Shown: positions 1 to 8,163 of the stretch, piece by piece
Position numbering within the stretch: position 1 is the first letter of the stretch
Layout: the number at the start of each line of letters is the position of its first letter
Source: Bacillota bacterium
GTDB taxonomy: Bacteria; Bacillota; Desulfotomaculia; Desulfotomaculales; JAJYZD01
Direction of reading: 5' to 3'
Assembly (NCBI GenBank): GCA_021800315.1
Contig: JAJYZD010000026.1
Span: 1 to 22,024, forward strand
DNA: 22,024 bases
Translations under genes and position numbers: made by a program
Notes under the pieces: generated by a model
What the model saw: the letters and a program-made list of their open reading frames with translations, nothing else
Databases searched by the model: none
Told to the model about the DNA's origin: nothing

Positions 1-21
1 TCTTCAAAACAGTAACGATAC

Positions 22-57
22 AAAAAGTGTACTACCCAGCCTGTAGTACACTTTTTT
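22..57. terminator. Perfect 14-bp hairpin with A and T tracts
   Basis: Positions 22-35 and 43-56 are perfect inverted complements separated by a 7-nt loop. The left arm begins with A5 and the right arm ends in T6, so the structure could terminate transcription in either direction. It lies just outside or inside the IS21-like end that follows and probably closes the transcript of the gene that lies before the window. Confidence 0.6.
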
Positions 58-138
58 GACTGACCAGACTGACCGACTGACCATCTCCAGTGCCATTTAA
101 TTTGAAAACTCCAGTGCCAATGAAAATTTTCCGGAACA
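58..138 (-). mobile_element. Terminal segment of an IS21-like insertion sequence
   Basis: Two copies of CTCCAGTGCCA (85-95 and 109-119) stand 24 bp apart, and the block GACTGACC occurs three times (58-65, 67-74, 75-82). Repeated short sequences at the ends are typical of IS21-family elements. Read on the minus strand the block would begin TGTTCCGG at 138, fitting a TG...CA terminus. Coding sequence homologous to a flavoprotein resumes immediately afterwards, so 138/139 is the likely insertion junction. Only this end lies in the window; the transposase genes would be before position 1. The family assignment rests on end structure alone, with no transposase visible. The strand given is only the reading in which the terminus starts with TG. 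Confidence 0.5.
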
Positions 139-1066
139 ACCACTCAGTCCGCCGAAAATGGTAATATCTACGGCGCCATTTTCCGACGGGGCGGTTTTAA
201 GGAATGCGAACCTCGATGACTTTATGGGTAAGTACTCCGTCGACGGGTGTTTTGCTACCCGGGATGTCATGGCCCGGGCCATTTATACAGAGATTCTTGA
301 AGGCAGAGGCACGGCGGACGCCGGGGTATATTTAGATTTGGGCCATATCCCGGCAGATACCCTGATGGAGAGGTACAGAACACTTTATGACTACCTGGGA
401 GGACGAAGAACGATCCAGGTTGCGCCGGCAGCTCACTTTATGATGGGTGGCGTATCCATCGATGAAAAATGTCGAACCAGCGTTCCGGGGTTGCTTGCAG
501 CCGGCGAGGTTGCAGGAGGTATACATGGCGCCAATCGTCTTGCCGGCAACGCCCTCACCGAGGCGGCGGTCTTCGGGAGCATTGCCGGTCGTGAAGCCGT
601 CCGGGCAAGCCGGGAGTTGGGGAAAATTCCAGTGGTTCAGGATACAGAAGAAATCAGAAACATTACGTCGGTGAAGTACCTGTTCAAAACCGGTGCCGTT
701 TCCGCCGACGAACTTGGACGGATCCGAACCGGCTTACAGAAAACGGTGGAAGAAAGCATGTATGTAATACGTACGCTGGCCGGTCTGGAAAAGGCTATGG
801 CTGACCTGGACGTTTACGCGGAACAGTTGGCGGCGCACCCGGTTGTCAATTATCCAGAATTTTTAGAATCGAGTCAACTTCGGCTAATGTTATCGACGGC
901 GAGAATAATTATTCGGTCGGGATTAAGCCGGAAGGAAAGCATCGGGGCACATTACTGCCTTTGAGCATGCCGCGCAAACCACCGTCTTGGCGCATCCAAC
1001 AAGAAAGGTGATGGTTCAATGGTATATTATTAATACGCCGGAGTCGGAGAGTAACTGTCACAGTTA
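139..1066 (+). pseudogene. Truncated fumarate reductase/succinate dehydrogenase-type flavoprotein
   Basis: The open frame 140-964 encodes the C-terminal part of a fumarate reductase, succinate dehydrogenase or L-aspartate oxidase type FAD flavoprotein. The N-terminal FAD-binding Rossmann half is missing. Recognisable family blocks are ATRDVMARAIYTEI followed by EGRGT, then HFMMGGVSID, then PGLLAAGEVAGGIHGANRLAGNALTEAAVFG, which form the capping-domain and FAD-contact segments, and a final helical domain. Coding begins at the IS21-like junction, which explains the lost 5' half. The usual ending RKESRGAHYR continues with acidic and Pro residues, but here it reads RKESIGAHYCL and stops at 962-964. 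Another frame continues with plausible sequence (FEHAAQ...VMVQWYIINTPE) to a stop near 1066, so a frameshift near 955 is likely. The gene is probably dead: no ribosome-binding site precedes the first ATG (158), and the remaining protein could not bind FAD. Which of the three family functions it had cannot be told from this part. Confidence 0.75.
1053..1065. promoter_or_regulatory. Small palindrome upstream of the MFS gene
   Basis: AACTG-TCA-CAGTT is a perfect 5-bp inverted repeat with a 3-bp centre, lying 56 bp before the MFS start codon. It could be an operator half-site pair or chance. No convincing sigma-A promoter was identified between 965 and 1120. Confidence 0.2.
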
Positions 1067-1120
1067 AAGAACACTATAGCATGTATATCAAACTAAAAAA
1101 CTGAAATGGGGGAATAGATT

Positions 1121-2491
1121 GTGACCGAAAAGAAGCAGCATGAGCGCGATGCGGAGGTAATCGGCAGGTTGGACCGAATCCCCGTATGGCCATATGGGGC
1201 AGGCGTGTTGTGGATTGTTGGAATAGGTTATCTCCTCGCATTTTTTGACATTACAAATGTTGCCTTTGGACTACCGGTCTTTAGCAAAGTACTCCACATC
1301 GCGCCTTCGCAGGCGTCAATTCCGATTACAGCAAGTCTCCTGGGGTATATTGTGGGGTCCTGGGCAAATTCCAACCTGGCGGACATCGTTGGACGCAAGC
1401 GGGCCATCCTGATATCCACCTTGCTTTTCGTCATAGGAAGTATAGCTACAGCTTTTAGTTTCAGTTTATCGTGGATGGTCATCTGGAGGTTCGTAACTGG
1501 TATGGGGATCGGCGCTGAAATTGCAGCAATTTCAGCCTATATCGGGGAGATCAGTCCTGCTGCAGTCAGAGGTCGGTACACTTCGCTGGCTACATTGTTT
1601 GCAATGATAGGGCAAGCTCTCGTTCCACTTGTAGCACTTGGCTTGGTTCCTAATTTTACCTGGGGATGGCGCGCAATGTTCTTGATAGGGGCACTCGGCG
1701 TGCTGACAATATTTTTCTTCAAGGCAATCCCAGAGTCACCTCGTTGGCTGCTTAGTAAAAACCGTTATAATGAGGCCCTATCAATAGTTGACAGCGCAGA
1801 AACGAGAGTACTTCAAAAACTAAAGGGTGGGTTGCCTGAACTGGCTAAAACCAGTGAGGAGGTGTCCGGAAAAGGATTTCCGACAATTGAGTTATTGCGC
1901 CCACCCTATGTAGGGCGAGTAATTCTCCTTTTTGTACTGTGGTTTATCTGGTATATAGGAACATATAGTTGGCTGGGGCTTGGTCCGACTTTCTTCGTTG
2001 AAAAAGGGTATACTCTTACTGGCAGTATTACCTTCCTTTTGGCAGCCTCGGTGGGTTATCCCGTCGGTGCGGTCGTATCGACGTGGCTTGGCGATAGGTA
2101 TGAGCGAAAATATACCATTCTTGTGGGAATGGTGATATGGACTGTAGCATTTATAGCAATTGCGGTTTTTGCTTCTCCCGTGCTTATTTATGCTAGCGTC
2201 TTTATTCTTGCTGCGTCATTGGGCTTCTTCCTGCCATTGACCTATGCACTTACCGCCGAGAGCTTTCCAACGCGCGCAAGGGCAACTGGTGTGGCTCTTA
2301 CCGATGGAATAGGGCATCTTGGCGGTGCAGTAGGGCCAATTATTGCCATTGCGGTATATCAATGGGGGGGCATATCCTCCGGTTTTACCTCGGTTTTCCT
2401 GTTTATGGCGCTAACCGGATTGATAACCATAGTATTGCTTCCCTTTACTATTTCGGCAACCAGGAAATCACTCGAGCTGGTTTCGAAGTAG
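1121..2491 (+). CDS. MFS transporter, sugar-porter-like (12 TM)
   Basis: A 456-residue integral membrane transporter of the major facilitator superfamily, presumed to move a small organic solute by proton symport. The first half carries the MFS motif-A-like stretch NLADIVGRKRA (about residues 87-97) and the motif PESPRWL (about 204-210), characteristic of sugar-porter and related metabolite:H+ symporter families. A second motif-A copy, GDRYERKY, appears in the C-terminal half. About twelve hydrophobic segments are visible with a charged central loop after PESPRWL. The GTG start at 1121 is supported by GGGGGAAT about 7 nt upstream. It appears monocistronic: a broken flavoprotein gene lies before it and a strong hairpin at 2515 follows. 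The substrate cannot be inferred. Its base composition is less G+C-rich than the central block. Confidence 0.88.
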   Translation: MTEKKQHERDAEVIGRLDRIPVWPYGAGVLWIVGIGYLLAFFDITNVAFGLPVFSKVLHIAPSQASIPITASLLGYIVGSWANSNLADIVGRKRAILISTLLFVIGSIATAFSFSLSWMVIWRFVTGMGIGAEIAAISAYIGEISPAAVRGRYTSLATLFAMIGQALVPLVALGLVPNFTWGWRAMFLIGALGVLTIFFFKAIPESPRWLLSKNRYNEALSIVDSAETRVLQKLKGGLPELAKTSEEVSGKGFPTIELLRPPYVGRVILLFVLWFIWYIGTYSWLGLGPTFFVEKGYTLTGSITFLLAASVGYPVGAVVSTWLGDRYERKYTILVGMVIWTVAFIAIAVFASPVLIYASVFILAASLGFFLPLTYALTAESFPTRARATGVALTDGIGHLGGAVGPIIAIAVYQWGGISSGFTSVFLFMALTGLITIVLLPFTISATRKSLELVSK

Positions 2492-2514
2492 GGTTGTGGC
2501 ACTTTGGTTCAAGA

Positions 2515-2546
2515 GTTTGGCAACCGGCTGAGTACGGTTGCCAAAC
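2515..2546 (+). terminator. 12-bp hairpin after MFS gene
   Basis: Positions 2515-2526 and 2535-2546 are perfect inverted complements with an 8-nt loop, starting 24 nt after the MFS stop codon. There is no long T run after the stem, so it may act as a 3' stabiliser or a weak intrinsic terminator. Confidence 0.5.
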
Positions 2547-2603
2547 CGGCCAGGTAACTGCCTTGGCCTATTGAAGGTCTCAGGGATTTGCCATATTGAT
2601 TAT

Positions 2604-2628
2604 GGAGGGAGGGGCGTACCCTCCCTCC
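2604..2628. terminator. G/C-rich 10-bp hairpin
   Basis: GGAGGGAGGG (2604-2613) pairs perfectly with CCCTCCCTCC (2619-2628) across a 5-nt loop. It is the second hairpin in this intergenic region. The T run expected of an intrinsic terminator is absent. From here to the next gene (2629-2866) the sequence is G+C-rich with short inverted repeats near 2720-2750, but I recognise no gene or known RNA. Confidence 0.35.
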
Positions 2629-2866
2629 GTTGGTCCGGGGGAAGCTGCCGGATAGAGAAGACGGTCTATCTTTTACCTAACTTTTGCAGGAAATCGCTGA
2701 GACAAGTTTAGAAGCGGTGCCGGCTACCTGTGACCGGCAGGCCGGCTTTGCGCGGTAACGAACGCCGGGTCAACGGCGGGGAAGACCGGCGGGAGGGAAT
2801 AAGTTTAAATCACGCATGTAAAAAAACGACATATGATACACATATAGGGAAGGGGGGGGGTTGGCC

Positions 2867-3280
2867 GTGCCTAAACCCGTCACGACTTATGCGTATTACC
2901 CGGTGGAGACTTATAGGCGTGTGCTGCTTGTTGTTCAAAACTGTGAAGCCGTGTGCGAAAACACGGTTACCTCTGTGCTGGGGATGTGCGACCAGGCAAG
3001 GGTAATGCAGGTTAGGATGCTATGTGATTGCGCGGATATGTGTGCTCTTACCGCGAAATATATTGCCAGGTGTAGTATGCTCGCCAAAAAACATGCGGTT
3101 ATATGTGCTGATATCTGCGAAATGTGCGGAAATCATGGTCTGATGCAACCGGATGGCCAATCAAAGGAGTGCGGGCGGATTTGCCTCGAGTGTGCAAAAG
3201 AATGTGTGGACTTTGCCGGCATGAACATGCCCTATGGGCGCGCCTGGGCGCCGGGTTACGGATTCTTCGGCCGAAAATAG
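2867..3280 (+). CDS. Cys-rich four-helix-bundle copper-binding protein (DUF326-like)
   Basis: A soluble protein of about 137 residues with 14 cysteines, spaced as in helical CxxxC pairs: NCEAVC, LCDCADMC, ICADICEMC, ECGRICLECAKEC. This pattern matches the DUF326/Csp-like family of four-helix bundles whose inward-facing Cys side chains bind Cu(I). The likely role is therefore copper storage or detoxification, by family resemblance only. The C-terminus is a Gly/aromatic tail. Start choice: TTG at 2861 touches the end of the A-G9 run at 2851-2860, while GTG at 2867 is in frame and leaves normal spacing, so I prefer GTG. No obvious metal-responsive operator or copper exporter gene is adjacent. 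Cys ligation of another metal is possible. Confidence 0.75.
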   Translation: MPKPVTTYAYYPVETYRRVLLVVQNCEAVCENTVTSVLGMCDQARVMQVRMLCDCADMCALTAKYIARCSMLAKKHAVICADICEMCGNHGLMQPDGQSKECGRICLECAKECVDFAGMNMPYGRAWAPGYGFFGRK

Positions 3281-3363
3281 CAGGCGGGAAGAAGAAAACC
3301 GGGTTTATCCACGGATCAATCGAGTTTCCGTGGATTCCGACGGGCTCATCACTGCTCTTTCGC

Positions 3364-3383
3364 GCGGCGGCTTCAGCCGCCGC
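3364..3383. terminator. Perfect 9-bp G+C hairpin in the gap before nfnA
   Basis: GCGGCGGCT (3364-3372) and AGCCGCCGC (3375-3383) are perfect complements; the practical loop is about 4 nt. The stem is followed by a pyrimidine-rich stretch (TTCCCTTT). It could end the copper-protein transcript, which stops 83 nt earlier. Confidence 0.4.
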
Positions 3384-3565
3384 TTCCCTTTGCCGCCGTC
3401 GTCAGGTTTACCCGGGAGAACGATGGGCGGCGGGCATACTTTACTCTAGGTCAACAGGCTGCAAGATTCTACTATGAAACGGGCGGGGAAGCAGACGGCG
3501 GAACGGACCGGCCGCCGGTAGCCGCGCCGGAGGTTGGGGTGCCCTTCAAGCGGGGGGCGCGTGCG

Positions 3566-3594
3566 CGGGGAACCGCCCCGAAGCCCGTTTTTTT
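3566..3594 (+). terminator. Possible terminator, short G+C stem then T7
   Basis: CGGGG (3566-3570) pairs with CCCCG (3576-3580), and a run of seven T follows at 3588-3594. The 7-nt gap between stem and T run makes it an imperfect intrinsic terminator. Overall, 3281-3686 contains these hairpins and no gene I can support; it is presumably the leader and promoter region of the nfnA transcript. Confidence 0.3.
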
Positions 3595-3686
3595 GACCGC
3601 GGCGGCAGGAGATGCTACCGGCAGGCGCGAATAACCACAAATGTTTTGGTGTTTCTATTAATTGGAGGGGGGAAGGGAGAGAATCC

Positions 3687-4535
3687 ATGTACAAAGTCCT
3701 GAAAAAGACAGAACTGGCACCATCGATTCTGGATCTCTATGTGATCGAGGCCCCGAAGGTGGCCGCCAAAGCGCGGGCGGGGCAGTTCATTATCCTGAGG
3801 ATCGACGGGCAGGGTGAGCGGATTCCGCTTACCATCGCCGATTTCGACCGGGAGAAGGGCACGGTTACGCTGGTGGCCCAGAGAGCGGGCAAGACCACTA
3901 CCCAAATGGGCAAACTGCGGGCCGGGGACAGCATTGCGGATTTCGTCGGACCGCTGGGCGAGCCCACCCACATTGAGAATTACGGACGGGTGGTCACGGT
4001 AGGCGGCGGCGTCGGCGTGGCCCCGACCCATCCCATAGCCCGGGCCCTCAAGGAGGCCGGCAACGAGGTTATCAGCATCATCGGCGCCCGCACCAGGGAC
4101 CTGCTTTTCTGGGAAGAGGAAATGCGCAAGGTTTGTACCCGGCTTCTGGTCACTACGGACGACGGTTCTTATGTCCGCAAGGGGTTCGTCACCGACGTCC
4201 TGAAAGAGGTCATGGACGAGAAGAAACCCGACCTGGTCGTGGCCATCGGTCCGCAGCCCATGATGCGGGCGGTCTGCAACCTGACCAGGGAATACGGAGT
4301 CAAGACCATCGTGAGCCTAAACTCCATCATGGTGGACGGTACCGGCATGTGCGGTTGCTGCCGGGTCACCGTGGGCGGCAAGACCAGGTTTGTCTGCGTG
4401 GACGGCCCCGATTTTGACGGCCACGAGGTGGATTTCGCCGAACTGGCCCGCCGGTCGGCCCTGTACCGGGAGCAGGAGAAAGATTCCCTGGACCGCTACA
4501 CGCAGCGCTGTCAGTGTCATGGGGGTGAGCACTGA
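3687..4535 (+). CDS. nfnA: NfnA/SudB-type FAD/NAD-binding [2Fe-2S] reductase subunit
   Basis: A 282-residue ferredoxin-NADP reductase fold subunit (sulfide/dihydroorotate dehydrogenase-like). RIPLTIADFD (about 46-54) is the FAD-binding RxPLT segment, and the glycine-rich VGGGVGVAPT (about 105-114) starts the pyridine-nucleotide domain. MCGCCRVTVGG with a later FVCVDG (Cys 222, 224, 225 and 237) gives the C-terminal [2Fe-2S] ligands. Paired with the glutamate-synthase-like next gene, it fits the small subunit of NADH-dependent reduced ferredoxin:NADP+ oxidoreductase, which bifurcates electrons between NADPH, NAD+ and ferredoxin in the cytoplasm. The start is ATG 3687 behind a purine-rich GGAGGGGGGAAGGGAG; in-frame codons upstream lack family similarity. 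Its TGA overlaps the next ATG (TGATG), implying translational coupling. The alternative, a sulfide dehydrogenase (SudBA), has the same architecture and cannot be excluded by sequence. Confidence 0.88.
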   Translation: MYKVLKKTELAPSILDLYVIEAPKVAAKARAGQFIILRIDGQGERIPLTIADFDREKGTVTLVAQRAGKTTTQMGKLRAGDSIADFVGPLGEPTHIENYGRVVTVGGGVGVAPTHPIARALKEAGNEVISIIGARTRDLLFWEEEMRKVCTRLLVTTDDGSYVRKGFVTDVLKEVMDEKKPDLVVAIGPQPMMRAVCNLTREYGVKTIVSLNSIMVDGTGMCGCCRVTVGGKTRFVCVDGPDFDGHEVDFAELARRSALYREQEKDSLDRYTQRCQCHGGEH

Positions 4536-5944
4536 TGGCTGAAGAGAAGAAGAAAAAGGTCATTATTCACAACAAAACGCCCATGCCTGCCCAGGATCCC
4601 GTGGCCAGGTCCCGTAACTTCCAGGAGGTGGCCCTCGGCTACACGGAAGAGGACGCCCGCCTGGAAGCCGGTCGTTGCCTGCAGTGCAAGAACGAGCCCT
4701 GCCGGCAGGGATGTCCGGTGGAAGTGAATATTCCCGCCTTCATTAAGTTGATCCAGGAAGGCGATTTGGACGGCGCCATCGCCAGGATCAAGGAGAACAA
4801 CCCCCTGCCCGCGGTGTGCGGCCGGGTCTGTCCTCAGGAGAGCCAGTGCGAGAAATACTGTACGCTGGGGGCCAAGCACGACCCGGTGGGCATCGGCCGT
4901 CTGGAGCGTTTCGTGGCCGACCGGGAACTGGGCCTGGGGGTCACACTGCCCGGCAAGGCGGCGTCAACCGGCAAGAAGGTGGCCGTTGTGGGATCCGGTC
5001 CGTCCGGCCTGACCTGCGCCTCCGACCTGGCCAAGCTGGGCCACGCGGTGACCGTGTTCGAGGCCCTGCATGTGGCGGGCGGCGTGCTCATGTACGGTAT
5101 CCCCGAGTTCCGCCTGCCCAAGCGGGTGGTCCAGGCCGAGGTGGAGAACGTGAAAAAACTGGGCGTGGAAATCCAGGTCAACTCGGTCATCGGCCGGATC
5201 GACACGGTGGACGAACTGTTGGAACGGTATGACGCGGTGTACCTGGGCACCGGCGCGGGCCTTCCCTACTTCATGGACATCCCCGGCGAGAACGCCTGCG
5301 GCGTTTATTCCGCCAACGAGTTCCTCACCCGGACCAACCTGATGAAGGCCTACCTGTTCCCGGAATGCGATACCCCCATCCGGGTGGGCAGCCGGGTGGC
5401 CGTCCTGGGCGGCGGCAACGTGGCCATGGACGCGGCGCGCACGGCGCTCCGGCTGGGAGCGTCCGAGAGTTGGATCGTCTACCGCCGTTCGGAAGCGGAA
5501 CTGCCGGCCCGCCACGAGGAATACGAGCACGCCCGGGAGGAGGGGGTCAAATTCTCCTTCCTGACCGCGCCCACCCGTATCCTGGAGGATGACAAGGGCT
5601 GGGTGACCGGCATGGAGTGTTTGCGTTGCGAACTGGGCGAACCGGACGCTTCCGGGCGCCGCTCGCCGGTTACGGTCTGCGGCTCCGAATTCGTCCTGCC
5701 GGTGGACGTGGTGGTGGTGGCCATAGGCCAGGGACCCAATCCGCTGGTGCCGCGCACGACCAAGGGCCTGGCGCTGACGAAGAGGGGCAACATCGTGGCG
5801 GACGAAAGCGGGGCCACCTCCAAACCCGGCGTTTACGCCGGCGGCGACGTGGTCACCGGGGCGGCTACGGTCATCCTGGCCGCAGGTGCCGGCAAGGCGG
5901 CCGCCCGCAGCATCCACCGGCACCTGACGGGAGCGACCGCTTGA
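4535..5944 (+). CDS. nfnB: NfnB/GltD-like NADPH-binding subunit
   Basis: A 469-residue glutamate-synthase small-subunit-like flavoprotein, often annotated gltA/gltD. The N-terminal ferredoxin-like domain has two cysteine sets, 48/51/56/60 and 95/99/105/109, for [4Fe-4S] clusters. VAVVGSGPSGLTCASDLA (about 149-166) is the FAD dinucleotide-binding fold, VAVLGGGNVAMDAARTA (about 288-304) the NADPH-binding fold, and PGVYAGGDVVTGAATVILA (about 431-449) the conserved FAD-contacting end. No large glutamate synthase subunit gene is nearby, and the preceding gene is an NfnA-like partner. The bifurcating NfnAB complex is therefore preferred over glutamate synthase. The NADPH/NADH exchange would serve the folate C1 genes that follow. 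The stop is 16 nt from xseA, so the genes are probably co-transcribed. Confidence 0.88.
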   Translation: MAEEKKKKVIIHNKTPMPAQDPVARSRNFQEVALGYTEEDARLEAGRCLQCKNEPCRQGCPVEVNIPAFIKLIQEGDLDGAIARIKENNPLPAVCGRVCPQESQCEKYCTLGAKHDPVGIGRLERFVADRELGLGVTLPGKAASTGKKVAVVGSGPSGLTCASDLAKLGHAVTVFEALHVAGGVLMYGIPEFRLPKRVVQAEVENVKKLGVEIQVNSVIGRIDTVDELLERYDAVYLGTGAGLPYFMDIPGENACGVYSANEFLTRTNLMKAYLFPECDTPIRVGSRVAVLGGGNVAMDAARTALRLGASESWIVYRRSEAELPARHEEYEHAREEGVKFSFLTAPTRILEDDKGWVTGMECLRCELGEPDASGRRSPVTVCGSEFVLPVDVVVVAIGQGPNPLVPRTTKGLALTKRGNIVADESGATSKPGVYAGGDVVTGAATVILAAGAGKAAARSIHRHLTGATA

Positions 5945-5960
5945 GATCCCTGGAGGAACG

Positions 5961-7184
5961 ATGGACGTACGCCTGGTTACCGTAAGCGAACTTACCGCCC
6001 GTATCCGTGCGCTCATCGAGGGCGACACGTTTCTGGGCGGGTTGTGGGTGCGGGGGGAGGTCTCCAATTTCCGGCGGGCCTCCTCCGGCCACTGCTATTT
6101 CACCTTGAAGGACGGTACCGCCGCCATTCGGGCGGTCTTGTTCCGCTCGCGGGGACGCTGTCTGTCCTTTACCCCGGAAAACGGCATGGCGGTGCGGGTG
6201 CGCGGCTACGTATCCGTTTTCGACAAGGACGGAACCTACCAGCTTTATGCGGAGGAGATCATACCGGACGGGGCGGGGGCGGTGCACCAGGCCCTGGAGC
6301 AACTCAAATCCCGGCTCGCCGCGGAAGGCTTGTTCGACGCCGCCCGCAAACGGCCGTTACCCCCGTATCCGGCGTGCATCGGCGTGGTGACTTCGGCGTC
6401 GGGGGCGGCGCTCCGGGACATCCTCCGCATAACCGGCCGCCGCTGGCCCCTGGCGGCGGTGGTCCTGGCTCCGGCCAGCGTGCAGGGCGAGGCGGCTCCG
6501 GAGGAGATAACCAGGGGGGTCGCACTGCTGAACGCGCTGCCGGAGGTGGATGTTATCGTGGTGGGCCGGGGGGGCGGCAGCCTGGAAGAATTGTGGGCCT
6601 TCAACAGCGAGATGGTCGCCCGGGCGGTCTATGCCTCCCGGGTGCCGGTGGTGGCGGCGGTAGGGCACGAGACGGATTGGACCGTGGTCGACCAGGTGGC
6701 CGACGTAAGGGCCTCCACCCCTTCCGCGGCGGCCGAACTGATCACCCCCGACCGGTCTGAACTGGAGCTTTTGTTGTCCCGCCTGCGGGAACGTCTGGCG
6801 GGAGCGGTGCGACGCAACCTGGCCGACCGGGAGCGCCGGCTGGCGGCGCTGTCCACCCGGCGGATCTTTCGCGACCCGGCGGGTGTCATCTGCGGCCGGC
6901 GGGCCGAAATCCTGGACCACCTGGCCGTAAGCCTGGCCAGGGCTTCCCGGGTGACCCTGCGGGAGGCGTGCGCGCGCGTGCTCACCCTGGCCGGCAGGCT
7001 GGAGAGCATGAACCCGCGGCAGGTTCTGGCGCGGGGTTACAGCATCTGCACCCGGGAGGGGACCGGAGAGATCGTCGCCGACGCCGGCGGCCTGGCGCCG
7101 GGCGAGAGGGTTATTCTGACCTTCCATCGCGGTCAGGCCCGGTGTACGGTCGACGTGGTGGAGGAGACGCCTGTCCCCGGGTAA
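5961..7184 (+). CDS. xseA: Exodeoxyribonuclease VII large subunit
   Basis: A 407-residue catalytic subunit of exonuclease VII, which degrades single-stranded DNA from both ends into oligonucleotides. The N-terminal OB-fold has the signature VRGEVSNFRRASSGHCYFTLKD (about 30-51). The nuclease core shows GVVTSASGAALRDIL, VVGRGGGSLEELWAFN (about 200-215) and AVGHETDWTVVD (about 233-244), followed by the long charged coiled region. CTREG and the Gly-rich tail resemble the C-terminal segment. ATG 5961 has GGAGG about 6 nt upstream. The length is slightly short of the 440-450 usual in other bacteria, mainly in the coiled region. Its partner xseB is not next to it: folD and fchA lie between. Confidence 0.95.
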   Translation: MDVRLVTVSELTARIRALIEGDTFLGGLWVRGEVSNFRRASSGHCYFTLKDGTAAIRAVLFRSRGRCLSFTPENGMAVRVRGYVSVFDKDGTYQLYAEEIIPDGAGAVHQALEQLKSRLAAEGLFDAARKRPLPPYPACIGVVTSASGAALRDILRITGRRWPLAAVVLAPASVQGEAAPEEITRGVALLNALPEVDVIVVGRGGGSLEELWAFNSEMVARAVYASRVPVVAAVGHETDWTVVDQVADVRASTPSAAAELITPDRSELELLLSRLRERLAGAVRRNLADRERRLAALSTRRIFRDPAGVICGRRAEILDHLAVSLARASRVTLREACARVLTLAGRLESMNPRQVLARGYSICTREGTGEIVADAGGLAPGERVILTFHRGQARCTVDVVEETPVPG

Positions 7185-7264
7185 AGGTCCCAAGGCGTTC
7201 GGGTGAAAGCCGGAGGTCTCAAACCTGGTGGTTGGGAAAGAAAAAAAATGAAGGAGTGAGGAGA

Positions 7265-8119
7265 ATGGCGGCGGAGTTGATCGACGGCAAGAAAGTGGCA
7301 GCCGTGATCCGGGAGGAAGTCAGGAACGAGGTGGCCGCCTACCGGGCGGCGGGATTGGCTCCCCGGCTGGCCGTGATCCTGGCGGGGGACGATCCGGCCT
7401 CGGTGGTATACGCGCGGTCCAAGGAAAAGGCCTGCAGCAACGTGGGCATCGACTTCGAACTCTTCACCATGCCGGCGGCCACGCCCGAGGACGAGGTGGT
7501 GGCCCTGGTGGAAAGGCTCAATCGCGATCCCGTGGTGCACGGCATCATGATCGAACTTCCCCTGCCCAAACATATCAAAAAACAGCGCGTTCTCGAAGCG
7601 GTTCGGCCCGACAAGGACGTGGACGGCGTTCACCCGGTGAACCGCGGCTACATCCTGAGCGGTTCGGACGGCCTGTTTCCGGCCACCCCCCAGAGCGTGA
7701 TCGAGATCATGTTGCGTTCTGGAATCGTGATTCAGGGGAAGCACGCCGTGCTGGTGGGCCGCGGGGAAACGGTGGGCAAGCCCCTGGTCTTCATGCTGCT
7801 GAACAAAAACGCCACCATCACCATCTGCCACACCAAGACCGCCGATCTGGGCTACCACACCCGGCAGGCCGACATCCTGGTGGCGGCGGTGGGCAGGGCC
7901 GGGATGATCACGGCCGACATGGTCAAGCCGGGCGCCGTCGTGGTTGACGCCGGCATCAACGATGCCGGGGGCGGCGGCATTTGCGGCGACGTGGACTTCG
8001 ATGCGGTCAGGGAAGTGGCCGGGGCCATTTCGCCGGTGCCCGGCGGAGTCGGCAGTCTCACCACCGTGCTGATCCAGAAGAACGTGCTCAAGGCCGTACG
8101 CATGCAAACCGGCAAATAG
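7265..8119 (+). CDS. folD: Methylene-THF dehydrogenase / methenyl-THF cyclohydrolase FolD
   Basis: A 284-residue cytoplasmic enzyme interconverting 5,10-methylene-, methenyl- and 10-formyl-tetrahydrofolate with NAD(P). The active-site segment YARSKEKACSNVGID carries Tyr49 and the cyclohydrolase Lys53. PDKDVDGVHPVN (about 115-126), the dinucleotide segment VLVGRGETVGKP (about 162-173) and SPVPGGVGSLTT (about 256-267) are family blocks. Two deviations stand out. The usual QLPLP is ELPLP, so the conserved active-site Gln is Glu97, and GRSxxVGxP is GRGETVGKP. The start is ATG 7265 with AAGGAGTGAGGAG upstream; the open frame extends much further 5' but only as an overlap of xseA. fchA follows after 44 nt and supplies a second cyclohydrolase. 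Confidence 0.94.
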   Translation: MAAELIDGKKVAAVIREEVRNEVAAYRAAGLAPRLAVILAGDDPASVVYARSKEKACSNVGIDFELFTMPAATPEDEVVALVERLNRDPVVHGIMIELPLPKHIKKQRVLEAVRPDKDVDGVHPVNRGYILSGSDGLFPATPQSVIEIMLRSGIVIQGKHAVLVGRGETVGKPLVFMLLNKNATITICHTKTADLGYHTRQADILVAAVGRAGMITADMVKPGAVVVDAGINDAGGGGICGDVDFDAVREVAGAISPVPGGVGSLTTVLIQKNVLKAVRMQTGK

Positions 8120-8163
8120 CGGTTTGCGATGGGCGAGTCGACAAACGAAAGGTGGTTGTGCGC

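Noticed and set aside
4964..6067. A 367-codon minus-strand open frame across nfnB and xseA
   Set aside because: It is the antisense shadow of G+C-rich coding sequence; its composition is dominated by His/Gly/Arg/Gln, it shows no family motif, and both + strand genes are convincing.
7133..8107. A 324-codon minus-strand open frame opposite folD
   Set aside because: Antisense shadow with low-complexity His/Gly/Asp composition; the folD motifs on the + strand are unambiguous.
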